This document shows positions 20,384-28,395 of a DNA stretch of 64,000 nucleotides, piece by piece. The translations under genes were made by a program, and so were the position numbers. The notes under the pieces are model-generated. The model was not told the origin of the DNA and did not search any database. It saw only the letters and a list, made by a program, of their open reading frames with translations. Source of the stretch: Magnetospirillum fulvum (GTDB lineage: Bacteria; Pseudomonadota; Alphaproteobacteria; Rhodospirillales; Magnetospirillaceae); contig NZ_FNWO01000002.1 of NCBI RefSeq assembly GCF_900108475.1, positions 248,001 through 312,000 of the forward strand, written 5' to 3'. How positions within the stretch are numbered: position 1 is the first letter of the stretch; each line of letters starts with the position of its first letter.

Positions 20384-20845
20384 CTACCTCAGCATCTTCT
20401 GACGGTTATAGGCAAGGTGGACCAGCAGCAGGGCCAGATTGACCCCACCGGCGGCGGCGTGCAGACGCTTGCTGAACCCCAGACTGGCCAGCATCACGGC
20501 GGTGGAGGCCAGCAGCCCGATTTTGGAGATTTTGTTGGCCTCGCGCGTCGCCAGGCTGTCGATGAGCCCATCGCTCGACCAGGCGGCGCGGGGGGCGGCG
20601 GCGGTCTTCGCTGTCTTGGGGGCAATGGCAAAGCGGGCGGTGACCTGGGCCTCGATCTCGGACGGGGCCAGTTCGGCCGGATCGTAGCGCAGCAGCAGAC
20701 TGCCGCCGCGCGGGTTGCCCTCGACCGAGCGGACCTTGTCCCATCCGGCCAGTTCGGCCCGGAGCGCCTCGTTCCGGCTCGGCAGGCGCCATGCCGGGTC
20801 GTGCAGTCTCAAGCGTCCGGGAAGGGCTGAGGCAATCGCTGCCAT
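20384..20845 (-). CDS. HMA-like domain protein with C-terminal membrane segment (first gene of the candidate fez operon)
   Basis: A 153-residue protein with an N-terminal HMA_2-like domain (P-G-R-L-R-L at 9-14; the strand L-L-L-R-Y-D-P-A-E-L later), again without metal-binding cysteines. A C-terminal hydrophobic region (about 108-150, possibly two helices) ends in basic residues. It is the promoter-proximal gene, with AAGGA about 11 bases upstream of the ATG. Three proteins of the operon therefore share the same Arg motif, suggesting they are built to interact with each other or with the membrane. Confidence 0.75.
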   Translation of the reverse strand: MAAIASALPGRLRLHDPAWRLPSRNEALRAELAGWDKVRSVEGNPRGGSLLLRYDPAELAPSEIEAQVTARFAIAPKTAKTAAAPRAAWSSDGLIDSLATREANKISKIGLLASTAVMLASLGFSKRLHAAAGGVNLALLLVHLAYNRQKMLR

Positions 20846-20872
20846 GTCATTGCAATCCTTCTGTCAGAGTCG

Positions 20873-20934
20873 GCGATAATAAATCGCAGACGCATTCGCA
20901 CCGAGACGATAGCGGCGGGGCAAAGGGGGGTCAA
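20873..20934 (-). promoter_or_regulatory. Promoter and palindromic operator of the candidate fez operon
   Basis: On the minus strand a TTGACC -35 box (20929-20934) and a TATCGT -10 box (20906-20911) are separated by 17 bases, giving a start near 20899. Just downstream lies a perfect palindrome GCGAT-AATAA-ATCGC (20873-20887), placed to block transcription when bound. It contains GATAATAAATC, reminiscent of a Fur-box core; the identity of the regulator is inference. The rest of the 20846-21150 spacer shows only a second 5-bp inverted repeat (20944-20959) and no gene. Confidence 0.55.
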
Positions 20935-21150
20935 CCCCGTCCGTGACGTTTGAGCGTCATATTGCAGCCGTATGACAAATCGCAATGAGCGCTAGGTAGT
21001 GACTGGGTTGGTGCCGTTCAACCCCAGACCGAGACGGACCGCAGACCATCTTTCCCGCGCTGAGAGTGTCGCCGTTGTCCCGCTCGTGCGTCTTCACAAA
21101 ATCGGTCGGATGCGCTATGGTAAAGTTTGGTCGATTTAGTGTGGCGTATC

Positions 21151-21795
21151 ATGTCTCCCGTTCGGACTCTTCTTGCTTTGGCGTTTCTCACGGTGGCCTT
21201 GCCTGCCATCGCGCTGGAGAACGGCAACCGTCTTGTCCCGGGGGGAGCCCCCGCCGTCCGCAGTCCGGATCCTTTCCGCAGCACCTTGGCCGAAACCCGT
21301 CTTCCCCTGCACAGTTCCGGCGGCTATTCGGTTGGCCTTGTCGCCGAACCGCCGCGTCCGGCCGGGGCGCTGCCTTTCTCCGGCGGGCGGGGATCGCTGG
21401 CGGTCGGCGGCTATGTCGCCTATAGCCTGGGCGGCGAGACCAGCCTGTCCTCGTCGTTACGCAGCGACGGGGCCTTGGCCGTCGCCGACATCTCCGCCGC
21501 TTATAGCGGCGGGATGATCGGCTCCGACGCCACGGCTGCGGTCAGCCTTGGCGCGCGTTGGCGCAATCAGCTCTCGGGCGGGTTCAGCCCCAATCCGGCC
21601 CAATCGCTGGGGTTGGCGACGATGACTCCGCCCGCGTCGCGGACGTCGGACCTCAACCTCAGCCTCAGTCTGCGCCATCAGGTCACCCCGACCTTCAGCC
21701 TGGGGGGCGTCGCCGAGGCTTTCAGCCCGACCGGCAGCGAAACCGGGGCCTATCCCGGTGTGATGTTCGGCGCGGGCATGGGCTATCGCTTCTAG
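21151..21795 (+). CDS. Putative outer-membrane beta-barrel protein
   Basis: A 214-residue protein with a clear signal peptide (cleavage after A-I-A near residue 21). The mature part is Gly/Ser-rich with alternating hydrophobic residues and ends in a terminal aromatic (G-Y-R-F), the signature recognised by the BAM machinery. About the last 150 residues could form eight beta strands. No named family is recognised. It is divergent from the six-gene ATPase operon. No strong ribosome-binding site is seen; TTG starts upstream are possible, but the ATG begins the signal peptide correctly. Confidence 0.65.
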   Translation: MSPVRTLLALAFLTVALPAIALENGNRLVPGGAPAVRSPDPFRSTLAETRLPLHSSGGYSVGLVAEPPRPAGALPFSGGRGSLAVGGYVAYSLGGETSLSSSLRSDGALAVADISAAYSGGMIGSDATAAVSLGARWRNQLSGGFSPNPAQSLGLATMTPPASRTSDLNLSLSLRHQVTPTFSLGGVAEAFSPTGSETGAYPGVMFGAGMGYRF

Positions 21796-21812
21796 AGTCG
21801 CTCGGGCTTGTC

Positions 21813-21853
21813 GCGCATTCCTCTGCGACTTCGTTTGAGGGGAATGCGCTTTT
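21813..21853. terminator. Hairpin terminator between convergent genes
   Basis: Nine-base arms GCGCATTCC (21813-21821) and GGAATGCGC (21841-21849) followed by TTTT on the plus strand. It ends the outer-membrane-like gene and overlaps the stop of the convergent universal stress gene. Confidence 0.65.
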
Positions 21854-22319
21854 ATGTGATCTGGTCGATCTGCGGATCGGTCAGACTGCCGGGAACGATG
21901 GTGACCGGCACCCGCAGCCGTCCGACATAGCGCCCGGTCAGGGCGGTCACCAGCGGCCCCGGTCCGCTGGTGCCGGGGTCGGCGGCCAGCACCAATTGCG
22001 AGATCGACGGTTCGTCGGCGATCAGGCGGATCACCTCGTCGCGGGGGTCGCCCTCGCGGACATAGAGGGCGGGAATGTCGCCCGACAGCGCCTCGATCTC
22101 GGCGGCAAGCCGGGTCAGCAGCATTTCCGCCTCGGCGCGGGCCTCGTCGCGCATCAGTGCGCCGATCGCGGCGAATTGCTGGAACTCCGCCGGTTCGATC
22201 ACCCGCAACAGCGCCACCCGCCCGCCGGTCGCACGGGCACGACGGCTGGCATAGCGCAAAGCGGCGACCTGTTCCGGCGTGTCATCGACGACGACCAGGA
22301 AGACACGGCGATTCGACAT
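21852..22319 (-). CDS. Universal stress protein (UspA family)
   Basis: A 155-residue cytosolic protein with the Usp alpha/beta fold. It starts with F-L-V-V-V-D-D-T-P-E; the acidic residue after the first strand contacts adenine. It ends with the R-L-R-V-P-V-T-I-V-P block where Usp proteins carry the phosphate-binding G-2x-G-9x-G-S/T-like loop; here the loop (A-A-D-P-G-T-S-G-P-G) is degenerate, so ATP binding is uncertain. AAGGGGGG precedes the ATG. It follows the TIGR02186 gene by 20 bases and is probably its operon partner. Confidence 0.85.
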   Translation of the reverse strand: MSNRRVFLVVVDDTPEQVAALRYASRRARATGGRVALLRVIEPAEFQQFAAIGALMRDEARAEAEMLLTRLAAEIEALSGDIPALYVREGDPRDEVIRLIADEPSISQLVLAADPGTSGPGPLVTALTGRYVGRLRVPVTIVPGSLTDPQIDQIT

Positions 22320-22339
22320 TCGATCCCCCCTTCGAAGAC

Positions 22340-23122
22340 TTATCCCTTGCGGAAGATCCAGGCGGCCAGCCATCCGGCACAGGCGGCCAGCACCACGGCG
22401 GCCAGACCGTACAGACCGGACTGGCGATAGGCGAAATCGTGAATCGAGGCCCCCAGCCCGACCCGATCGACCGCCAGCGGCGTTTCCTGAGTTCCGATCA
22501 GCCGTCCCTGGCCGATCAGATGGATTTCGACCTTGTAGATCCCCACCGGCACCGTGGCGGGGACGTGGATTTCGGTGCGGAACAGCCGCCGTCCCGGCCG
22601 CGACACCAACCCGACGGTTTCGTCATATTGGCCGCGCGCCTGCATCAGCCGCATCAGCGCGGCGCGATAGGCGGCGGCATCGGCCCCTTTGTCCTCGACC
22701 TCGATCGCGATGGCGCGCTGGTCCAGCCCGATCCCCAGCCGCCGCAGCAGGGCGGGCGCGGCGACCTGTTCCAGCGGACGGGTCGAGGCGACGCGGTAGA
22801 ATGCGGGGGCTCCCTCGATCCGGGCCGAGCCGGTATTGAGCCACAGACCGGCGACGCTATCCTTGCGCCGGATCGTCTCGGCGATGTAAGGCCCGCTCAC
22901 CACCACGACGATATCGGCGGGTGCGGGACCGCGTCCGGGCTCGGCGGTGCCGAACAGCAACAGGTCGGTCCCGGCGAAGCCGGTGGTGATCTCGACCAGA
23001 TGGCGCGACAGATCGACCGCCAGCGGCTCCTCGGCCGCCCGCGCCGTCAGCGGGACCGCCAGTAGCAGCGCCAGCCCGGCCAGCAGCACGCCCAGCGCGA
23101 TTCGGAGGCGGGGGCGTCTCAC
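22340..23122 (-). CDS. TIGR02186 family membrane protein
   Basis: A 260-residue protein of the alphaproteobacterial TIGR02186 family. It has a signal peptide (about 1-29), a periplasmic beta-rich domain with two immunoglobulin-like halves (P-A-D-I-V-V-V-V-S-G-P; P-V-G-I-Y-K-V-E-I-H), and a C-terminal membrane helix (about 237-256) with a basic cytoplasmic end. The gene starts with GTG overlapping the stop of the TauE/SafE permease (GTGA), so the two act together. The family is habitually found beside such permeases; its function is unknown. Confidence 0.85.
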   Translation of the reverse strand: MRRPRLRIALGVLLAGLALLLAVPLTARAAEEPLAVDLSRHLVEITTGFAGTDLLLFGTAEPGRGPAPADIVVVVSGPYIAETIRRKDSVAGLWLNTGSARIEGAPAFYRVASTRPLEQVAAPALLRRLGIGLDQRAIAIEVEDKGADAAAYRAALMRLMQARGQYDETVGLVSRPGRRLFRTEIHVPATVPVGIYKVEIHLIGQGRLIGTQETPLAVDRVGLGASIHDFAYRQSGLYGLAAVVLAACAGWLAAWIFRKG

Positions 23123-24051
23123 CGCAGGCTCCCGACCGTCGCCGCCAGCGAGAACGGCTCGGTCGGCGGCAGCAGCAGATCGACCAGCAGCTTGACCGCG
23201 ACCGCCAGCACCAGCAGCCCCAGCAGGGCGCGCAGGTGCTCGCCCTTGAGGCGGGCGCCGACCCGCACCCCGAACTGCGCTCCGACCGACCCTCCCAGCA
23301 CCAGCACCAGCGCCAGCACCACATCGACGGTGTGGTTGACGGTGGCATGGAGGAAGGTGGCGTTGGCGGTGACGAAGACGATCTGGAACAGCGAGGTGCC
23401 CATCACCACCGCGGTCGGCATCCCCAGCAGATAGATCATCGCGGGCACCAGCACGAAGCCGCCGCCGACTCCCATCACCGCCGAGATGATGCCGACGGCG
23501 ACACCGACCAAAGCGGGCAGCAGGGCGCTGATGTAAAGCTGCGAGCGGCGGAAGCGGACCTTCAGCGGCAGCCGGTCGATCCAGCCCCGGGCGTGGGGGC
23601 GGGCCATCGGCTGGGCCTCGGCTCCAGCGCGGCGGCGCAGCAGGGCGCGGATGCTTTCCGCCACCATCAGGCCGCCGATACTGCCCAGCAGGACGACATA
23701 GCTGGCCGAGATCACCAGATCAATGTGGCCGAGGCGGCGCAGCCAGTGGAACAGCATCACCCCCAACCCCGACCCGACCAGACCGCCCAGGATCAGGATC
23801 AGTCCCATCCGCAGATCGACATTGCCGCGCCGCCATTGCGCCATGGCTCCCGAGACCGACGAGGCGACAATCTGGTTGCTGCCGGTGCCGACGGCAACGG
23901 CGGGGGGAACACCCAGAAAGATCAGCAGGGGGGTCAGCAGAAAGCCCCCCCCGGCTCCGAACAGACCGGACAGAAAGCCGATCCCAGAGCCGACCGCCAG
24001 GATGACGAAGACGTTGACCGACATCTCGGCGATGGGAAGATAGATCTGCAT
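23119..24051 (-). CDS. TauE/SafE (TSUP) family sulfite/sulfonate exporter-like permease
   Basis: A 310-residue permease with eight or so membrane segments in two repeated halves. Each half begins with the TSUP signature: G-L-F-G-A-G-G-G-F-L-L-T-P near residue 30 and I-S-A-V-M-G-V-G-G-G-F-V near 187. TSUP proteins move small sulfur-containing or organic anions; the substrate cannot be read from sequence. It is the first gene of a three-gene unit with TIGR02186 and Usp genes. Confidence 0.92.
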   Translation of the reverse strand: MQIYLPIAEMSVNVFVILAVGSGIGFLSGLFGAGGGFLLTPLLIFLGVPPAVAVGTGSNQIVASSVSGAMAQWRRGNVDLRMGLILILGGLVGSGLGVMLFHWLRRLGHIDLVISASYVVLLGSIGGLMVAESIRALLRRRAGAEAQPMARPHARGWIDRLPLKVRFRRSQLYISALLPALVGVAVGIISAVMGVGGGFVLVPAMIYLLGMPTAVVMGTSLFQIVFVTANATFLHATVNHTVDVVLALVLVLGGSVGAQFGVRVGARLKGEHLRALLGLLVLAVAVKLLVDLLLPPTEPFSLAATVGSLR

Positions 24052-24179
24052 CCGCGCCCGTCTCTCGCTTGCCGCGGGATCTCTGGAACGATCCGGCAGA
24101 GAGGATCATTTCAGAGCGGTCTCGATCCCGCAAGGATCGGGTCGGCCCAGGCGGTGGCCGCTCCGATCCCCGGCCGCGC

Positions 24180-25196
24180 TTAAGGCTGCTGCGCCGCCCG
24201 GCTTTTCAGGGTCGCCAGAATACCCGTCGCGAGCTGGCGGGCCTGAAGCGTCGGATAGCCCTGAGCGATCAGGTGGTTCGGCAAGAACCCGGATTCCGGC
24301 CGCGCTCCCCACACCACCGACGGCTTGGGCCGGGCGGCGATGGCGAGATACTCGACCATCTTGACCCAATTCTCGGTCAGGTTGTTTTGCGCCAGTACGG
24401 CTTCGAAATCGCGGCCGATGTCGCGCATCACCACCGCGTTGGCGTAAAGCCGTCCCTTGTTGCGGTAAAACACCTTGGTGATCGAGAAATCGAGGGCCAC
24501 CGAAAGGTCTTTTTCCATGTGGGAGTTAATTGCAGAGGTGGTGTCGTCCAGATCGCCGATCAGCGCGGTGACCACCAGGGCCAGGGCCTCGGGGCTGCGG
24601 TTATAGGTCGCGATGCCGGATGCGACCTTGGCGTTGTAGGCGTCAATCCCGCGCTGGGCATTGCGGTACTGCTTTTCCGACGAGGCGGTCGGCATCCACG
24701 ATTTGCGGGTGTCGAACTTCCACACCGTGCCGGGATATTTCAACAGGCCGGCGGCGTGTTCAAGGTTGACCTCGCAGCCGTTCGGACCCCATCCCGCGCC
24801 GTTTTCCGCCGCCATCGCCCCGGTGATGTGAGCCAGCGCGGTGACCATCCCGATCTGGAAGGCGGGCATCGCCCGCAGCCAGCCACCAGGAATGAAGAAC
24901 GGATCGTTGGCCCGCCACTTGTTGACCTCAAGCTCGCGGGTAATCAGTGCCGCCGTCACCTCCAGCGCGTGGGGCTGGCCCAGGCTGGAATGCGGCGGGG
25001 TAAATTGAAGATTGTCGTCAACCCGGCTGATGAACAGCATCGTCACCGGGAAGATCACAACCAGGGTCAGGAGCAAGGCCCCAACCCCGATCAACGGCCA
25101 GCGCCGACGCGGCATATCGCGTACCTGGGCACCGAGCACGGCGGCGCGGCGACCCAGGTTAACGATCAGGGCGGAGACGGTGGCCGGAACAGTCAC
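24180..25196 (-). CDS. DUF2333 family membrane protein
   Basis: A 338-residue protein with one N-terminal membrane helix (about 34-57) after a cytoplasmic leader and a large periplasmic helical domain. Blocks such as [13 protein letters not shown] and [11 protein letters not shown] match my memory of DUF2333, a proteobacterial family of unknown function. It starts with GTG overlapping the trpS stop by four bases, so it is translationally coupled to trpS. Confidence 0.82.
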   Translation of the reverse strand: MTVPATVSALIVNLGRRAAVLGAQVRDMPRRRWPLIGVGALLLTLVVIFPVTMLFISRVDDNLQFTPPHSSLGQPHALEVTAALITRELEVNKWRANDPFFIPGGWLRAMPAFQIGMVTALAHITGAMAAENGAGWGPNGCEVNLEHAAGLLKYPGTVWKFDTRKSWMPTASSEKQYRNAQRGIDAYNAKVASGIATYNRSPEALALVVTALIGDLDDTTSAINSHMEKDLSVALDFSITKVFYRNKGRLYANAVVMRDIGRDFEAVLAQNNLTENWVKMVEYLAIAARPKPSVVWGARPESGFLPNHLIAQGYPTLQARQLATGILATLKSRAAQQP

Positions 25197-26191
25197 GGGC
25201 GCAGGAATCCTACGATGTCATAGACGTCCTTCAGGATCGGCTCGGCGATGGCGTTGGCGCGCTCGGCGCCCCGGTGCAGCACCGCGTCGATATGCGAGGG
25301 GTCGGCCATCAGCCGCTTCATTTCGGCATTGATCGGCCCCAGCACCGAAACGGCGAGATCGGTCAGATCCTGCTTGAATTCCGAGAACGGCTTGCCCGCG
25401 AAACGCTCCAGCACGGCGGCCTTCTCCAGATCGGACAGGGCCGCGAAGATGCCGACCAGATTGTCGGCCTCGGGCCGCTCGGTCAATCCCTCGATCGTCT
25501 CGGGCAGGGGCAGCGGATCGGTCTTGGCCTTGCGGATTTTCAGGGCGATGGTGTCGGCATCGTCGGTCATGTTGATGCGCGAGTAATCGGACTCGTCCGA
25601 TTTCGACATCTTCTTGGTGCCGTCGCGGAAGCTCATCACCCGCCGCGCCGCACCGAAAATCAGCGGTTCGGGCAGGGGGAAGAACTCGACGCCGTAATCG
25701 CTGTTGAACTTCTGCGCGGTGTCGCGGGCCAGTTCCAGGTGCTGCTTCTGATCCTCGCCGACCGGAACGTGGGTCGCCTTGTAGATCAGGATGTCGGCGC
25801 TCATCAGGTTGGGATAGGCATAAAGCCCGACCGAGGCGTTTTCCTTGTGCTTGCCCGCCTTGTCCTTGAACTGGGTCATCCGGTTCAGCCAGCCGATCCG
25901 GGCGACGCAATTGAACACCCAGGCCAGCTGAGCGTGCGCGGGGACCATCGACTGGTTGAACAGAATCTGCTTCTCGGCGTCGATCCCGGCGGCGATCATC
26001 CCGGCCGCGACCTCGCGGGTGTTGCGGATCAGGTCCTTGGGATCCTGCCACAGCGTGATCGCATGCATGTCGACCATGCAGAAGATGCATTCATACTGAT
26101 GCTGGAGATGGACCCAGTTGCGGATCGCGCCCAGATAATTGCCGAGATGAAGGTTTCCGGTCGGCTGAACGCCGGAAAAAATGCGCTGCAT
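25193..26191 (-). CDS. trpS: Tryptophanyl-tRNA synthetase
   Basis: A 332-residue class I aminoacyl-tRNA synthetase. The HIGH-equivalent is T-G-N-L-H-L-G-N near residue 11 and the KMSKS loop is K-K-M-S-K-S-D near residue 195. The ATG at 26191 begins the canonical [10 protein letters not shown] start; a GTG at 26203 is in frame but adds only four residues. It lies 60 bases after murJ on the same strand. Confidence 0.97.
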   Translation of the reverse strand: MQRIFSGVQPTGNLHLGNYLGAIRNWVHLQHQYECIFCMVDMHAITLWQDPKDLIRNTREVAAGMIAAGIDAEKQILFNQSMVPAHAQLAWVFNCVARIGWLNRMTQFKDKAGKHKENASVGLYAYPNLMSADILIYKATHVPVGEDQKQHLELARDTAQKFNSDYGVEFFPLPEPLIFGAARRVMSFRDGTKKMSKSDESDYSRINMTDDADTIALKIRKAKTDPLPLPETIEGLTERPEADNLVGIFAALSDLEKAAVLERFAGKPFSEFKQDLTDLAVSVLGPINAEMKRLMADPSHIDAVLHRGAERANAIAEPILKDVYDIVGFLRP

Positions 26192-26251
26192 GGCCCCTGT
26201 CACTCCGGGAGGATAACGAGGGTTTCACCTATACCCTGCCGCGTCGCGGCG

Positions 26252-27802
26252 TCAAGAACGCTGCCGCCTGATCATCCCCTTGATATCGGCCCGATTCGCT
26301 CCGCCGAACAGCAGAACCGCGACGGCATAGGCCAGACCGCCCGCCGCGATCGTCGCCGTCAGCGTCCCCAACGCCGCCAAACTCCCGCTCCCGGCCAGCG
26401 GAGCCAGCGCGGTGCGTCCGCCCCACAGCACCGCCGCCATCACCAGCACGGCGGCAAGAATACGCGGCGCGCGGCGCTTCAGCCGGGCATCCAGCACCAG
26501 GAAGCCCCGCCGCCACAGCACCCAGGCCAGCAGGGCGACATTGGCCCAGGCGGCCAGCGCGGTGGCCAGCGCCATCCCGACATGGGCCAGCGTGCCGACC
26601 AGGGACAGGTTGAGCGCGACGTTCAGCGCCATGCACAGCCCGGCGATCTTGACCGGGGTGGCGGTATCCTCGCGGGCGAAGAAGCCCGGCGCCAGCACCT
26701 TGACCAGGACATAGGCGGGCAGCCCTATGGCAAAGGCGACCAAGGCGGCGGCGGTAGCGGCGGTCTCGGCCGGGCCGAAACTGCCGCGCTCGAACAAGAC
26801 CTGGACCACCGGATGGGCGATCACCATGAACGCCGCCGCGGCGGGCAGGGTCAGCAGCAGGCCCAATTCCATCGCCCGGTTCTGGCTGTCCTGGGCCTGG
26901 GCGTCCTCGCCGTCGCGCAATTGCCGCGACAGCAACGGCAGCAACGCGGTGCCGATCGCGATCCCGACCACGCCGAGCGGCAATTGGTTGATCCGGTCGG
27001 CGTAATTGAGATAGCTGACCGCGCCGTCGGCGACGGTCGAGGCGATCATCGTGTTGATCACCAGATTGATCTGATAGACCCCGGCTCCGACCGCACCCGG
27101 CACGATGCGGCGGAACAACAGCCGGACCTCGGGGGTCAGGCGCGGCATCGCCGGGCGTAACATCATCCCGACCCGGCGCAGCCCGACCACCAGCCAGAGG
27201 AACTGAACGATCCCGGCGGCAAAGGTGCCCCAGGCCATCGCGTGCCCGGCGGTGGGGGTATAGGGCATCAGCGCCCACAGCCCGGCCATCGAGGTCAAAT
27301 TGAGCAGCACCGGGGTTCCGGCGGCGGCGGCAAAGCGGCCCAGCGCGTTCAGAACGCCAGCCTGAAGCGACACCAGCGAGATGAACAGCAGATAGGGGAA
27401 GCAGATGCGCGAGAAGGCGACCGCCATCTCCATCTTGTCCGGGGTGGCGTCAAAGCCGGGGGCCAGCCCGCGCATCGCCCACGGCATCGCCAGTTCCATC
27501 GCGATGACGAACAGGGTCAGCGTCAGCGCCAGCACGGCAAAGGCGCGTTCGGCGAACAGCCGGGCCTCGGCCTGTCCCTCGCAGGACAGCTTGCTCGTGA
27601 ACAGGGGGATGAAGGCGGCGTTGAAGGCTCCCTCAGCGAACAGCGAGCGGAACAGGTTGGGAAAGCGGAAGGCGACGAAAAAGGCGTCGGCGATCGCGCC
27701 CGCTCCCAGATAGTGGGCGATCATCATCTCGCGCATCAGTCCGGTGATGCGGGATAACAGGGTCAGGCCACCAACCGTGGCGACGGAGCGCAGGAGAGAC
27801 AT
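26252..27802 (-). CDS. murJ: Lipid II flippase MurJ
   Basis: A 516-residue polytopic inner-membrane protein of the MATE/MOP superfamily that flips the peptidoglycan precursor lipid II. The N-terminus (T-L-L-S-R-I-T-G-L-M-R-E) and the A-D-A-F-F-V-A-F-R-F-P-N-L-F-R block are signatures, and roughly 14 hydrophobic segments are visible. Length is normal. The murJ-trpS order is common in alphaproteobacteria, where glnD often lies nearby; here glnD is 18 kb away. Confidence 0.96.
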   Translation of the reverse strand: MSLLRSVATVGGLTLLSRITGLMREMMIAHYLGAGAIADAFFVAFRFPNLFRSLFAEGAFNAAFIPLFTSKLSCEGQAEARLFAERAFAVLALTLTLFVIAMELAMPWAMRGLAPGFDATPDKMEMAVAFSRICFPYLLFISLVSLQAGVLNALGRFAAAAGTPVLLNLTSMAGLWALMPYTPTAGHAMAWGTFAAGIVQFLWLVVGLRRVGMMLRPAMPRLTPEVRLLFRRIVPGAVGAGVYQINLVINTMIASTVADGAVSYLNYADRINQLPLGVVGIAIGTALLPLLSRQLRDGEDAQAQDSQNRAMELGLLLTLPAAAAFMVIAHPVVQVLFERGSFGPAETAATAAALVAFAIGLPAYVLVKVLAPGFFAREDTATPVKIAGLCMALNVALNLSLVGTLAHVGMALATALAAWANVALLAWVLWRRGFLVLDARLKRRAPRILAAVLVMAAVLWGGRTALAPLAGSGSLAALGTLTATIAAGGLAYAVAVLLFGGANRADIKGMIRRQRS

Positions 27803-27892
27803 GGACGTCTTTGTAACCGAGATGCGCCGTCGCCACCACCTCGCCCCGCGCGGCGTCGATGACGATTTTTTAAAAAAGATGCGACAGCGGCC

Positions 27893-27921
27893 TTGATTTT
27901 ATTTTTCAGCGCGGGTATTCA
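27893..27921 (+). promoter_or_regulatory. Predicted promoter of the tRNA-Glu gene
   Basis: A TTGATT -35 box (27893-27898) and TATTCA -10 box (27916-27921) with a 17-base spacer, ending 20 bases ahead of the mature tRNA. Confidence 0.6.
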
Positions 27922-27940
27922 GTCGCCCTCGCCTCGCGCC

Positions 27941-28016
27941 GTCCCCATCGTCTAGAGGCCTAGGACACCGCCCTTTCACGGCGGTAACAGGGGTTCGAAT
28001 CCCCTTGGGGACGCCA
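27941..28016 (+). tRNA. tRNA-Glu (TTC anticodon)
   Basis: The 76 bases fold as a cloverleaf: acceptor arm GTCCCC/GGGGAC, anticodon stem CCGCC/GGCGG around the loop CTTTCAC with anticodon TTC, and T arm AGGGG-TTCGAAT-CCCCT. The CCA end is encoded. An integrase-like remnant and a foreign-looking region begin right after it, so the gene probably served as an integration target. Confidence 0.97.
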
Positions 28017-28080
28017 ATTCCGTTAAGGCGTTGATTTCAAAGAAAAATTCGGCACGTTGTTAAACAGCCCGTTGTCCACG

Positions 28081-28227
28081 ATGTACAACGCGGGCATGAC
28101 TGACGACGATATGCTCGACACCCTCTTCCTGTTCCAGCCGCGCGGCCTGGGCACCGGATGGTGCTTCCGCATGGTTACACCCGCCGCACTGGTCGGACGC
28201 CCCAATCGCCGTATCGGACGCCCCTAA
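28081..28227 (+). pseudogene. Probable integrase N-terminal remnant
   Basis: A 48-residue open frame immediately downstream of tRNA-Glu. Its sequence (T-L-F-L-F-Q-P-R-G-L-G-T-G-W-C-F-R-M-V-T-P, then L-V-G-R-P-N-R-R-I-G-R-P) resembles from memory the N-terminus of tyrosine-type integrases in Rhodospirillales. The reading continues past the TAA at 28225 in the same frame as G-R-E-V-R-E-G-L before further stops, as expected of a decayed gene. No catalytic part remains. From 28228 to 28395 I see no gene. The family assignment is tentative; a random short frame is the alternative. Confidence 0.4.
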
Positions 28228-28395
28228 GGTCGCGAAGTCCGCGAAGGGCTCCCGGATTAGCCGTAACGGCCTCATCCGACTGGTCGATGTCCTGGTCTGG
28301 GTCGCAGCCCTGGGTGGGGAGTCCGGTGTGACGCGGCACGTCACACCGGCCAATTCCAGCGGCAATCCCCTTGGCGGACATGCCGAAGTCCGCCA

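Noticed and set aside
16960-20845. Magnetosome gene cluster
   Set aside because: No mamA, mamB, mamK, mamE or mms-like sequences; the operon composition fits ferrosomes better.
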